This document shows, in pieces, positions 33,961 to 42,369 of a stretch of DNA of 64,000 bases. The first letter of the stretch is position 1. Each line of letters starts with the position of its first letter. Under the pieces are notes generated by a model. That model was not told the DNA's origin. It searched no databases and was given only the letters and a program-made list of their open reading frames with translations. Source of the stretch: Gammaproteobacteria bacterium. Its GTDB lineage: Bacteria; Pseudomonadota; Gammaproteobacteria; Pseudomonadales; Halieaceae. The stretch spans positions 124,001-188,000 of the forward strand of contig JAUHXH010000003.1 in assembly GCA_030427085.1 (NCBI GenBank). The letters are read 5' to 3'. Position numbers and translations under genes: made by a program.

Positions 33961-34485
33961 TCAGGGCCGTAATTCGAGGACGACCGCGCCCAGTTCGTCA
34001 TTACCCTGTTGTGCATGGCTGGCGGGGGCAGTCGGTGGCCACTGGAAGGGGATAGCGATCAGTTCCCGCCCTCCCACTTCTCGCGCCGCCTCTACCATGA
34101 GGCGGTAGTCACCCGCGGGCAGGTCGGAGACTCTGTCATCGAATTGGAAGCGGTGTTTTCCGGGACCGCGAGTGGCTCCCGACAGGCCATCAATGGGCAT
34201 GTCCAGACTACGGCCACCACGGCGCCACCATTGGCGCATGTCCTTCAGCCATTTCTCGCCCTCCTCGTCCTTCAACTCCAGGTCATACAGCACCGCCAAC
34301 TGCGCCGCGACGCTGTTATCCGGAGCCGCCAACCACATGGCGACATACGGACGGTGATACTCGGCAACATCCAGCCGGGGTACCTCCATCTCAACAGTGA
34401 GCGACTGGGCCGACACACCGCTGCTGACCAAAAGGCCGGTCAAGCTCAAGGAAAGGCCTACACCTTTGAACATGGAAAACCTCAT
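33961..34485 (-). CDS. DUF2271 exported protein
   Basis: A 174-residue protein with a signal peptide (GVGLSLSLTGLLVSSGVSAQS). The DUF2271 core has (R)-P-Y-V-A-M-W-L, a charged middle (E-E-G-E-K-W-L-K-D-M-R-Q-W-W-R-R), D-G-L-S-G-A-T-R-G-P-G and a C-terminal G-D-Y-R-L-M-V-E-A-A-R-E-V-G-G-R-E segment. It begins right after the PepSY gene stop (TAA-ATG). Widely found in Fur-controlled clusters with PepSY membrane proteins; molecular role unknown. Confidence 0.87.
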   Translation of the reverse strand: MRFSMFKGVGLSLSLTGLLVSSGVSAQSLTVEMEVPRLDVAEYHRPYVAMWLAAPDNSVAAQLAVLYDLELKDEEGEKWLKDMRQWWRRGGRSLDMPIDGLSGATRGPGKHRFQFDDRVSDLPAGDYRLMVEAAREVGGRELIAIPFQWPPTAPASHAQQGNDELGAVVLELRP

Positions 34486-35118
34486 TTATTGATGCACAAA
34501 AAGAATAATCAGGAGGAGGGGCAGAACCAGCCCCAAGCCCACTACCGGCCAGGTCGACGGGCGTGCGCTGCTGTGGCGTATCAGCAGCCAGAGCCCGGTC
34601 CCGCAGAACACCAGACAGGCGACGGAAAAGATATCAATGAACCACTTCCAGGCTTCACCGGTGTTGCGCGCCTTGTGGAGGTCGTTGAGATAGGACACCA
34701 GGCCCCGGTCTGTGTCTTCATAAAGCAACTCGCCCAATTGCAGGTCAATGGCCAGCCAGGCGTCGCCTCCGGGGCGCGGCAGGGAGAGGTAGATTTCATC
34801 CTCACTCCACTCCGCCACGCGGCCACCGACCGATATATCCTGACTGGCGAGCCAGTTGCGCAGGGAGCCGGGCAAACGGGCTTCCTCCGGCGCGTCGGGG
34901 GATTGGGACAGGGTCACCAATTCAGCCAGTACCGCCTCAGGGAGCGCCTGCTCGATGGTACGCACCGAGGGACGACTCTCGATCTGGCCAGCGTGGTTGA
35001 GGGTTATACCGGTGAAAGCGAACAACACCATTCCCACCAGGCACACAGCCGAGCTGATCCAGTGCCACTGACGCACCGATCCCAGCCACACACGCGGCAT
35101 TTGACGCTTTTGAGTCAC
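34486..35118 (-). CDS. PepSY-associated membrane protein
   Basis: A 210-residue inner-membrane protein, GTG start after AGGAAA. The first helix is flanked by R-Q-W-H-W-I-S-S-A, the second is I-F-S-V-A-C-L-V-F-C-G-T-G-L-W-L-L, and a third ends the protein. A periplasmic loop of about 100 residues lies between the first two, with L-N-D-L-H-K-A-R-N-T-G before helix two, as in PepSY_TM proteins of the ferric-reductase type. It is the first gene of the four-gene operon. Probable role is electron transfer across the membrane for iron reduction, by family association only. Confidence 0.85.
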   Translation of the reverse strand: MTQKRQMPRVWLGSVRQWHWISSAVCLVGMVLFAFTGITLNHAGQIESRPSVRTIEQALPEAVLAELVTLSQSPDAPEEARLPGSLRNWLASQDISVGGRVAEWSEDEIYLSLPRPGGDAWLAIDLQLGELLYEDTDRGLVSYLNDLHKARNTGEAWKWFIDIFSVACLVFCGTGLWLLIRHSSARPSTWPVVGLGLVLPLLLIILFVHQ

Positions 35119-35207
35119 AGTTGTGCTTTTCCTGCCCAGAGCGAATCGCCCGGTATGGTCTTTAGAAATCGGCAGCCGGGGAGCTACCCAACACGTCCAA
35201 GGGCAGG

Positions 35208-35236
35208 ATTATAAACATGAATAGTTATCATTTGCA
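35208..35236. promoter_or_regulatory. Possible Fur box upstream of the PepSY-DUF2271-DUF4198-reductase operon
   Basis: About 90-110 bases before the PepSY start lies an AT-rich patch that reads AATGATAACTATTCATG on the minus strand, followed by TTTATAAT. This fits the hexamer view of Fur sites (repeats of GATAAT-like units), though it is an imperfect match. The gene content supports iron control. No -10/-35 pair was firmly placed. Confidence 0.42.
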
Positions 35237-35321
35237 GTAGAGAAAGAGAAATATTTATCGCTACTGCACTGACGGGAAGCAGGGCCGAACGGCCCTGCTG
35301 GAGCGGTTTACGCGACTCGGC

Positions 35322-35963
35322 TCAAGCGGCCAACACCCCGCGAACATACTCCGCGATTTCCTCGACCTGACAGTGCTCAAAGAAGCAGGCCTGGAAACGT
35401 TCGCCGGTGACAGCCGTTTTTACCAGTTCCGGATCGATCGCCTTGAGGGTATCCAGATAGTTGTCCTTGGCCACAGCGGCCTTCACCTCGGCGAGAATGC
35501 CGGCATTGGCCACCTGGGATTCCTTGCGCTCCGGCGGATATCCCTGCCCTTTAACGCCGGTGAAGGCTTTTTCAAAGGCGTAGCGCACGTTCAGTTCCGC
35601 GCCCCAGCCGAAGCCCTTGGCGAAGGGCAGCGCCAGTGCGTTGCCGTTGTTAATCTGGGCGAACAGATAGGCATCGGCGGGGTCGATGCAGTAGCCACAG
35701 TACACACCGGGGTGGGCGTTCAGACTCATCATGGCGCCCTGCCCCGTGCCACAACCCGCAACCACAAAGTCCACCGCCTGGGAATTGATCAGGAGGCTGG
35801 CGCAGATCCCCAGATGGATGTAGGTAAGACGGTGGTCGTTGTCACCATCCATACCAACGTTGAATACGGTGTGGTCTTGTTCGGCCGCGACGGCCTGCAG
35901 TTCATTCAGGACTATGGGGTTCTTCGCCGCCTGGGAGAACTCCATCATCAGTGCGATTTTCAT
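35322..35963 (-). CDS. RpiB/LacA-family sugar-phosphate isomerase
   Basis: A 213-residue isomerase-like protein. The N-terminal 150 residues carry the RpiB/LacAB fold with D-F-V-V-A-G-C-G-T-G-Q-G-A-M-M-S-L-N segment, where the Cys is the usual catalytic base, and G-N-A-L-A-L. Residues 150-213 form an extra C-terminal region with E-C/E-H-C motifs (F-F-E-H-C-Q-V-E-E-I) not found in E. coli RpiB (about 150 residues). Likely acts on a ketose or aldose phosphate in the cytosol; which one cannot be told. Divergent from fumC. Confidence 0.83.
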   Translation of the reverse strand: MKIALMMEFSQAAKNPIVLNELQAVAAEQDHTVFNVGMDGDNDHRLTYIHLGICASLLINSQAVDFVVAGCGTGQGAMMSLNAHPGVYCGYCIDPADAYLFAQINNGNALALPFAKGFGWGAELNVRYAFEKAFTGVKGQGYPPERKESQVANAGILAEVKAAVAKDNYLDTLKAIDPELVKTAVTGERFQACFFEHCQVEEIAEYVRGVLAA

Positions 35964-36115
35964 GGGAAATACCTCGGAATCAATGGCCGGCCATTATAGG
36001 AAATCACCCCATTGATTTAAACGGACCCCGTTGGGCACCCAAAGCTTCCGATACCGCCAGTCTTCACCTACGCTGTGCCTATACGACAGCCATCGAACTC
36101 TGGAAAGGAACACAC

Positions 36116-37495
36116 ATGAACGCCACCCGAATCGAACGCGACAGCATGGGCGAGCTGGAAGTCCCCGCCGATGCCCTCTACGGCGCGCAGACTCAGCGTG
36201 CGATCAACAATTTCACTGTCAGTGGGCAGCCCATGCCGGAACCTTTTGTCCGCGCGCTACTACGGGCCAAAGCGGCCGCAGCGCGCGCGAATAAGGAACT
36301 GAACCAGATTCCCCCGGCCATGGCCGATGCCATCTGTGCAGCGGTTGACGAACTGTTGACTGACAATTCGCTCATGCGTCATTTTCCTGTCGACGTATTC
36401 CAGACCGGCTCCGGTACCAGCTCCAACATGAACGCCAACGAAGTGCTCGCCACCCTGGCTTCCCGTTTGTGCGAAGAAAACGTCAGCCCCAACGACCATG
36501 TGAACTGTGGCCAGAGCAGCAACGACATCATTCCCTCCACCATTCACATCAGTGCTGCAATCGAGTTGGAGGAGCAACTCCTGCCAGCGCTGCAGCATCT
36601 GGCCACCACTATCCGCGACAAGGCGGCGGCCGTGGATCACCACGTTAAAACCGGGCGCACCCACCTGATGGACGCCATGCCCGTGCGCCTGAGCCAGAGC
36701 CTGGAAGCCTGGGCAACCCAGATCGAGCAGAACATTGCTCACTTGCAGCAGTTGCAGCCTTCCCTGCAAAGCCTGGCTCAGGGTGGCACGGCTGTCGGCA
36801 CCGGCATTAACGCCCATCCGGAATTCGCCGCGCGTTTCGCAGCGGCCCTCAGCGCAGACACCGGCCTGACCTTCCAGCCAGCGCCCAACTTCTTCAGCCA
36901 CATCGGCTCCCAGGACATTGCCGTGGCCGTGTCGGGCCAACTAAAAACCACCGCAGTGTCGGTGATGAAAATCGCCAATGACCTGCGGTGGATGAACTCC
37001 GGCCCACTGGCCGGTTTGGGTGAAATTGAACTGGAAGCGCTGCAACCTGGCTCTTCGATCATGCCGGGGAAGGTAAACCCCGTCATTCCCGAGGCTGCCG
37101 CCATGGTTGCCGCGCAGGTGATCGGCAACGACACGGCTATCACCATCGGCGGCCAGTCAGGCAACTTTGAACTCAACGTGATGCTGCCGATGGTGGCCAG
37201 CAACCTGCTATCAAGCATTCAATTGTTGGCCAACGTAAGCCGGCTATTGGCCGACAAGGCAATCAGCAGCTTTAACGTCAACGAGGAAAAGCTCACCGAG
37301 GCGCTGAACCGCAACCCCATTCTGGTCACGGCGCTCAATCCGGTAATCGGTTACCTGAAAGCCGCCGAGATCGCCAAACAAGCCTATAAGGAAAAGCGCC
37401 CGGTGATCGACGTTGCGGTGGAAAATACCGACCTCAGCCGGGAGGAACTCACACAGCTGCTGGACCCGGCAAAGTTGACCCACGGCGGGATCTGA
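36116..37495 (+). CDS. fumC: Class II fumarate hydratase FumC
   Basis: Converts fumarate and water to L-malate in the citric acid cycle, without an iron-sulfur cluster. The ATG at 36116 has GGAAAGGAA about 6 bases upstream; the frame extends 55 codons further but without family residues. The 459 residues have T-G-S-G-T-S-S-N-M-N-x-N-E-V, K-T-G-R-T-H-L-M-D-A and the family signature G-S-S-I-M-P-G-K-V-N-P. Length and motifs are normal. It converges with the PhyH gene 15 bases on. An iron-free fumarase near an iron-control locus is common but not proof of shared regulation. Confidence 0.97.
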   Translation: MNATRIERDSMGELEVPADALYGAQTQRAINNFTVSGQPMPEPFVRALLRAKAAAARANKELNQIPPAMADAICAAVDELLTDNSLMRHFPVDVFQTGSGTSSNMNANEVLATLASRLCEENVSPNDHVNCGQSSNDIIPSTIHISAAIELEEQLLPALQHLATTIRDKAAAVDHHVKTGRTHLMDAMPVRLSQSLEAWATQIEQNIAHLQQLQPSLQSLAQGGTAVGTGINAHPEFAARFAAALSADTGLTFQPAPNFFSHIGSQDIAVAVSGQLKTTAVSVMKIANDLRWMNSGPLAGLGEIELEALQPGSSIMPGKVNPVIPEAAAMVAAQVIGNDTAITIGGQSGNFELNVMLPMVASNLLSSIQLLANVSRLLADKAISSFNVNEEKLTEALNRNPILVTALNPVIGYLKAAEIAKQAYKEKRPVIDVAVENTDLSREELTQLLDPAKLTHGGI

Positions 37496-37510
37496 GCGGG
37501 CACAGGACAG

Positions 37511-38299
37511 CTACGCCAGGAAGAAGCGGCCGGCGTAGCTCTCGCCTCGAAATTGACTCTGCTCCTCGAGTCGATGGCGATAATACGCGTCGCGGCATCC
37601 CTCGTAGCGCGCCGGCACGAAGGTCACATTGTACGTTTTGCGGCTTGCTTGACTGAGGTTTCGGCCGCTGCAATGAGGTATGAGGCCGTCGAACAACACC
37701 GCATCACCCGCGGCCAGCTCCGGCATGGTAAAAGGCTTGCCTTCCAGAGCTGACCCGTCGATGTCGCGGGGCTCATCTGCGGGAGCCGGCAGCGGCGTAT
37801 TGCGTAAGGCGGGGTAAAACATCACGGTGCCGTTCTCTGCGTTTGCCGGCTCCAGCGCTATCGAAATCGATAACAGGTCCGGCCCGGGTACGCCCGAACT
37901 GCCAAAGTAGTTTTCGTCACGGTGCGGGCCGTAACCGCCGGTGCCCGGCCACTTGTAGATCAGTTTTTCCTTCAGAACCTGAACTTCTTCACCGAACGCT
38001 CGCCGAGCGAGGCTGACAATCCGTGCATCCTGATTCAGCGCCTGAAAGGCAGGAGAGATGTCGGCCACCGGATCAAGGCGCTCCAGTACATCCTTGCCAT
38101 TCTCGTCCTTCCTCAAACTAACCCGCAGGTTGTAGGGACTGAGGGGTGTTACACGATCATCCCACAATCGGGCGCACTCCTGAATGAGTTCTGCCACCTC
38201 CAGGGGATCCAACAGGCCGCGGACAACACCAACGCCCTGATTTTTCAGGGAAGCGATGGCTTCTGAATGGTTTTCGTCGGGACTATTTAACGGGTGCAT
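37511..38299 (-). CDS. Phytanoyl-CoA dioxygenase (PhyH) family Fe(II)/2-oxoglutarate oxygenase
   Basis: A 262-residue non-haem iron oxygenase, starting at ATG 38299 where TGATG links it to the stop of the GNAT gene. Iron ligands are visible: H126-R-D128 and H209, with R213 or R220 placed to bind 2-oxoglutarate. The wide PhyH family hydroxylates or halogenates small molecules as well as lipids. Being third in an overlapping operon after an ATP-grasp ligase and an acetyltransferase suggests it hydroxylates the product they make. Substrate unknown. Confidence 0.9.
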   Translation of the reverse strand: MHPLNSPDENHSEAIASLKNQGVGVVRGLLDPLEVAELIQECARLWDDRVTPLSPYNLRVSLRKDENGKDVLERLDPVADISPAFQALNQDARIVSLARRAFGEEVQVLKEKLIYKWPGTGGYGPHRDENYFGSSGVPGPDLLSISIALEPANAENGTVMFYPALRNTPLPAPADEPRDIDGSALEGKPFTMPELAAGDAVLFDGLIPHCSGRNLSQASRKTYNVTFVPARYEGCRDAYYRHRLEEQSQFRGESYAGRFFLA

Positions 38300-39084
38300 C
38301 ACAAGGGCTTCAACAGTTCGATTTGTTTCAGTACATCCACCATACCGCACGATCGGTACAGGTGATGTGCACTGCCATGCTCAACAGCATAAGCGCCAAA
38401 AGAACGCGCACCCTGGACTCGGGCCAACGCTATGGCTGCCAACACAATATTCCGCGCTGTACCGTTCCCCCGGCATTCAGGGCTGACAAAGAGATTTTTC
38501 AGGCGAGCAAAACCCTTATTCATCGCGAGTGATACCGTCCCCACCAATTCCCCCTGCTGATAACACAAGTAGGAGTCCATGTAGCCGGCTTCACATTTGC
38601 CCTGTTCCAGATCCGCCCAAACGCCACTTTGCATATCGTGACCGTCAGGCCCTTTTACATCGCTTTGGTACAGCTTTTTCCGCAGTCTTAGTTGGGCATC
38701 ACTTTGGATAGGCTGAAAACTGATGGCCGGGGGCTGCTCCACAGTGGGCCGTTCAGCCAACGTCATCACCAGCCCCACTTCGGTTCCCAACGTGTAGTCG
38801 GGCAACGCTCTGCTCAGGCCGGTATCGGTGATGTAGCAGCGACACAGGGCAGCACCGGCTTGGCGAAAAACGGACTCTACTGCGTGGAGCCACTCGTTCC
38901 AGTCACGTATCTGTGCAGCGTGAATATCGTGCAGAACGCAACCGGAAGCGATACGCTCAAACCCGGGCATGATGGTCAGCTCACCCTGCAGTGTGCGTTC
39001 ACACACACTCCCCGCCCGAAAGTAGTCCAGTTCGCTGTTCAGTAGTGCGGCGGTAGCCGGCCGCAACGACACTTCGAGATTCAT
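38299..39084 (-). CDS. GNAT-family N-acetyltransferase
   Basis: A 261-residue protein. The C-terminal half is a GNAT fold with the acetyl-CoA site: L-K-N-L-F-V-S-P-E-C-R-G-N-G-T-A-R segment (motif A, with R-G-x-G-x-A) and later S-A-H-H-L-Y-R-S-C-G-M. The N-terminal 130 residues are less clear and may hold a second, degenerate GNAT-like lobe. It overlaps the ATP-grasp gene by ATGA and the PhyH gene by one base, so all three are made from one message. Probably acylates an amine of the same product. Confidence 0.87.
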   Translation of the reverse strand: MNLEVSLRPATAALLNSELDYFRAGSVCERTLQGELTIMPGFERIASGCVLHDIHAAQIRDWNEWLHAVESVFRQAGAALCRCYITDTGLSRALPDYTLGTEVGLVMTLAERPTVEQPPAISFQPIQSDAQLRLRKKLYQSDVKGPDGHDMQSGVWADLEQGKCEAGYMDSYLCYQQGELVGTVSLAMNKGFARLKNLFVSPECRGNGTARNIVLAAIALARVQGARSFGAYAVEHGSAHHLYRSCGMVDVLKQIELLKPL

Positions 39085-40175
39085 GTCAGCAGGTCCAGTG
39101 TAGGTGCGCCAAAACTGCGTGCCGAAATGCGGTTTGGCTCCAAGTTCATTTCCAGAATAACCGGCCCCGTGGGACTGATAGCAATGTCCAGACCGGCGAA
39201 ACTCGCTTCGGGGAATACCCGCATCGTTTCCTGAGCCAGGCGGATTGTTTCAGGCCAGAACGGTAATTTTCGCCCTTCGATCTGTTCTCCTGAGTCCGGG
39301 TGTATTGAATGACCCTCCGGAGCGACGACGGTCATGATGGCTTGCCGCGCAGTACCGTCATCCAGGTTAATGGGCGCACTGATTCCGCCCTGCCCGGCGT
39401 TGTCGACCACCGCCGAACGGCGCCCCATTCGCAGTGCACCACCGAGCACATTGACCTCATTCCCCTTCCGGATCACCCACACGCGCAACGAATTAACACT
39501 GGAGGGATTGAGCTTGCTCATTTCGGCGTGCTGCTCGAAATAAGCCTCAATCACGTACCCGTGTTGCAGCTTGTCGCCTATGTAACGCGCGACAAAGTCT
39601 TCGATACTGATTGCGGTCTCATCCAGCAGGTTGCGCAAGGTCAGTTCGCTGTCTCCGCGATTAATCTGCGCGGCAATGAAACCCTCACCGCCCCAACCCT
39701 CTACTGGTTTGAAACAAATTTTCTCGCTCTGGCAAACGGCCAATACCTGGGCCAACTCGGCGGCGTTAGTAAGCGGAAGGCCCTTCCGGCCAATCCCTTT
39801 GTCGGAGTGGAAGAAGCCAATGAAGGCCGGCGTGGGAATACCCAGCAAACGCAACAGAGACTTTTCGGCCAACTTGTGCTGGGAGAACTTCCTGTAGGCG
39901 GGAGGGTTGAGACGATCTATCTCCCTTTTGTACTGCGCCTCGTTCAGAAACCGCTGTTTCTCGCGCATCGTGAGGTCTCGGCGCCACAAGCGCGCCTCGA
40001 AGTACAGGAGCGGTCCGAGCTGCCGGGTTGCGTAGAGATAGACCATCTCCCGGAATTGGGTAATTACGCCAACATTTTCAGTGTCGGCAACGCCCCTGGC
40101 CAACGACATTACATATCGCAATTTGGTAAGTGGGCCAGATCGGTAATCGATGAACTGAAGTTTTCTATCGGGCAT
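39081..40175 (-). CDS. Sugar-transfer-associated ATP-grasp protein
   Basis: A 364-residue ATP-grasp ligase of the ATPgrasp_ST type. The N-terminus has R-L-N-P-P-A-Y-R-K-F-S-Q-H-K, typical of the group. Later come the ATP-binding K-P-V-E-G-W-G-G-E-G, V-I-E-A-Y-F-E-Q-H, V-N-S-L-R-V-W-V-I, and the metal site V-I-L-E-M-N-L-E-P-N. ATP-grasp enzymes join a carboxylate to an amine or thiol through an acyl phosphate. It leads a three-gene operon with a GNAT and a PhyH oxygenase. The product is unknown; an amide- or peptide-like small molecule or a surface-sugar decoration are possible. Confidence 0.88.
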   Translation of the reverse strand: MPDRKLQFIDYRSGPLTKLRYVMSLARGVADTENVGVITQFREMVYLYATRQLGPLLYFEARLWRRDLTMREKQRFLNEAQYKREIDRLNPPAYRKFSQHKLAEKSLLRLLGIPTPAFIGFFHSDKGIGRKGLPLTNAAELAQVLAVCQSEKICFKPVEGWGGEGFIAAQINRGDSELTLRNLLDETAISIEDFVARYIGDKLQHGYVIEAYFEQHAEMSKLNPSSVNSLRVWVIRKGNEVNVLGGALRMGRRSAVVDNAGQGGISAPINLDDGTARQAIMTVVAPEGHSIHPDSGEQIEGRKLPFWPETIRLAQETMRVFPEASFAGLDIAISPTGPVILEMNLEPNRISARSFGAPTLDLLT

Positions 40176-40375
40176 GCTTCATTATTCGATTCACGGTGAT
40201 CCTGATTCTCACCCGGACCACCTGTTAAAACTGCCGTACAGTGCATTTTATTATCTACGCCGGCGCTGTAATTAGTATGTACTTAGAGAGTGATTGTGAT
40301 CGGAACCACAATTTTGGTGGCCTTGAGAGCAAAAAATACACCGCAAGCATTCCCATAGTAGCCGGTATAAGTCCC

Positions 40376-40403
40376 GTGACATGGGGCCTCAGACCCTTAT
40401 ACT
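40376..40403 (+). promoter_or_regulatory. Sigma-70-like promoter for the TolB-N/TPR gene
   Basis: A -35 of GTGACA (40376-40381) and a -10 of TATACT (40398-40403) are separated by 16 bases and each match the consensus at five of six positions. Transcription would start near 40410, giving a leader of about 30 bases before the ATG at 40440. The rest of the 264-base gap between the divergent ATP-grasp and TPR genes shows no other structure I could identify. Confidence 0.58.
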
Positions 40404-40439
40404 CCCACTTACAAGCAAGCCGGTGCGGTCCCGAAGCCT

Positions 40440-41903
40440 ATGCACGTGAAGAAGCTGCTGGAAGAACTCAAGGAAAGACATCTCTACCGCGTTGCCGTTC
40501 TGTACGTCGCGGGGGCGTGGCTTGGTCTGCAGGTGATCGACATCATCGGCGAGAACTTCGAGTGGCCGATCTGGCTGATGCAGGGGTTGATCCTGGTGAT
40601 GATCCTCGGACTGCCGGTGGTGCTGCTGGCGGCGTGGATGTCAGGCGAACCCAAGCCGGTGGATACACCCGCAGAAGCGCCTGTAGCGAACACGGATGAC
40701 AGGCCCTCCCTACTGATACTGCCCTTTGATTGCTTCTCCGACCGCCCGGAGGATGTGTGGAACGCCGACGCGCTCACCGAAGACCTCACTACCCTCCTTG
40801 CCCGTTTTTCTGACTATTGCGTGATCGCTCGCAATACCGCCTTCGCCTTCAAGGGCAAGAGCGTGGATGTTCGCGAGTTCAAGGACAAACTGGGCGTTCG
40901 CTACGTGCTGGAAGGCAGCCTGCGGCGCCGCGGCCAGAACTTGAGAATAAATGCCCAGTTAGTTGAAACGGCCACCGGCGGCCATCTCTGGGCAGAAAAG
41001 TACGATTGGGACGAGACCGACTTCGAACCCAAGTACGACGAGTTTCTCCAGGCCGTGGTGATGAAGCTGGGCAATGAACTCACGCGTGCGGAAATGCACT
41101 TGTCACGCACCCGCCCGCCCGGGGAGTGGAGTGTGCTCGAACTGTATCAGCAGGCTCGCGGTGTATTGCAGTTTGAAGGCTGGAGTCAGCAGAGCCTGAC
41201 ACACGTTGTAGACCTGCTGCGTCAGGCCATCGCCAAGGATCCCGAATTTGCCCCCGCCCAGGCCTACCTGTCGCTGGTACTCGCCATCGGTTATTGGCTC
41301 AGCCTGTATCCGGATCGGGAGGCGGCACACACCGAGGCCCTGAAGGCCAGTGAGATTGCCATGACCCTGGCGCCCGAATCCTCGGAAGTACTGGGTTTTG
41401 CCGGCTGCGCGTTATCAGACCTGGGGCAGCACGATCGCGGTATTCCGATTCTGGAACGTGCGGTCGAATTGAATCCATCCAATTCACAGGCCTTCGCAGC
41501 GCTCGGGGTAGCCCGTGTGCTGTGCGGCAACATCGACGATGGTATGGCGCACTTGCGTCACGCTATGGAGATAAGCCCTCTGGACCCTGGCCTGGCGCCC
41601 TGGTCAACGGTATTGAGCTTTGCCGAAACCCTGATGGGCGATGCCACCTTGGGACTTGAATCCGCCCAGCGCGCCTGCAAGGCCGACCCTCGCTACTATG
41701 GGGGGTTCCTGGCCATGGGCCTCGCCCAGGTTCATTTGGGACGATTGGAGGAGGCGCAACGCTCCGTTGCTGAATCGCGACGCCTGAACCCCGACTTATC
41801 CGAAGAATCAGCTGCGGCGATGGTCGGAGAGGAAGCGATACGGGAACTGGAAAAGGTCGGCATTACCCTGCCCGGCCTGAAGAGCGTCCAGGCCACCGCG
41901 TAG
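40440..41903 (+). CDS. Membrane protein with TolB-N-like domain and TPR repeats
   Basis: A 487-residue protein. Residues 1-65 are the two-helix module (E-L-K-E-R-H-L-Y-R-V-A-V-L-Y segment, then L-Q-V-I-D, then P-V-V-L-L-A-A-W) that often precedes TolB-like domains in class III cyclase proteins. Residues about 90-190 match the TolB N-terminal/FlgO-like domain (I-L-P-F, F-S-D, G-V-R-Y-V-L-E-G-S-L-R-R). From residue 200 there are tetratricopeptide repeats. No cyclase, kinase or DNA-binding domain is present, so it is a stand-alone version, probably a sensor or scaffold. Direct partners are unknown. Confidence 0.85.
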   Translation: MHVKKLLEELKERHLYRVAVLYVAGAWLGLQVIDIIGENFEWPIWLMQGLILVMILGLPVVLLAAWMSGEPKPVDTPAEAPVANTDDRPSLLILPFDCFSDRPEDVWNADALTEDLTTLLARFSDYCVIARNTAFAFKGKSVDVREFKDKLGVRYVLEGSLRRRGQNLRINAQLVETATGGHLWAEKYDWDETDFEPKYDEFLQAVVMKLGNELTRAEMHLSRTRPPGEWSVLELYQQARGVLQFEGWSQQSLTHVVDLLRQAIAKDPEFAPAQAYLSLVLAIGYWLSLYPDREAAHTEALKASEIAMTLAPESSEVLGFAGCALSDLGQHDRGIPILERAVELNPSNSQAFAALGVARVLCGNIDDGMAHLRHAMEISPLDPGLAPWSTVLSFAETLMGDATLGLESAQRACKADPRYYGGFLAMGLAQVHLGRLEEAQRSVAESRRLNPDLSEESAAAMVGEEAIRELEKVGITLPGLKSVQATA

Positions 41904-41910
41904 CATTGGC

Positions 41911-42279
41911 TCAATCCCGCCGTGTTGGTTCGGGGCGAGTAAACAGGAAGGTAATCACGCACACGAAGGTCACTGACACAAAAGCCAGCAACCAGCGATT
42001 GTCGGTATAGAAGTAGAGGAACAGCCAGCTGGCGCACAGTGTTACCAGTGCCAGATATTTACTACCCCTGGACACCGCCCCTTCCTGCTCCCAGTCAATC
42101 AATAGCTGCCCGAACTGCGGGTGTTGGTAGAGCCAGCGATGCAAGCGCTCTGAACCTTTGGCGGAAAACCAGGCGGCGAGCAGCAAGAACGGAACGGTCG
42201 GCAGGCCCGGCACCACCACACCAATCAAGGCCAGTGCGGTAAACACGTAAGCCAGCACCAGCGCCACTACCCGGGGCAT
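41911..42279 (-). CDS. ybaN: YbaN family inner-membrane protein (DUF454)
   Basis: A 122-residue protein with three or four hydrophobic helices and the DUF454 core (G-x-x-L-P-x-x-P-F-L-L-L-A-A-W-F-S-A-K-G-S-x-R-L-H-x-W-L segment, seen as P-G-L-P-T-V-P-F-L-L-L). The ATG at 42279 is preferred to a TTG at 42303. Function unknown in all species; the family includes E. coli YbaN. It ends 8 bases from the convergent TPR gene. Confidence 0.9.
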   Translation of the reverse strand: MPRVVALVLAYVFTALALIGVVVPGLPTVPFLLLAAWFSAKGSERLHRWLYQHPQFGQLLIDWEQEGAVSRGSKYLALVTLCASWLFLYFYTDNRWLLAFVSVTFVCVITFLFTRPEPTRRD

Positions 42280-42369
42280 GACGTACTCACGGTTATTCCT
42301 CAACTAATTCAAATGGCAGCATCGCGCGTTCGAGCATACTGATTTACATCGACAGCGTCGAATGAATGG

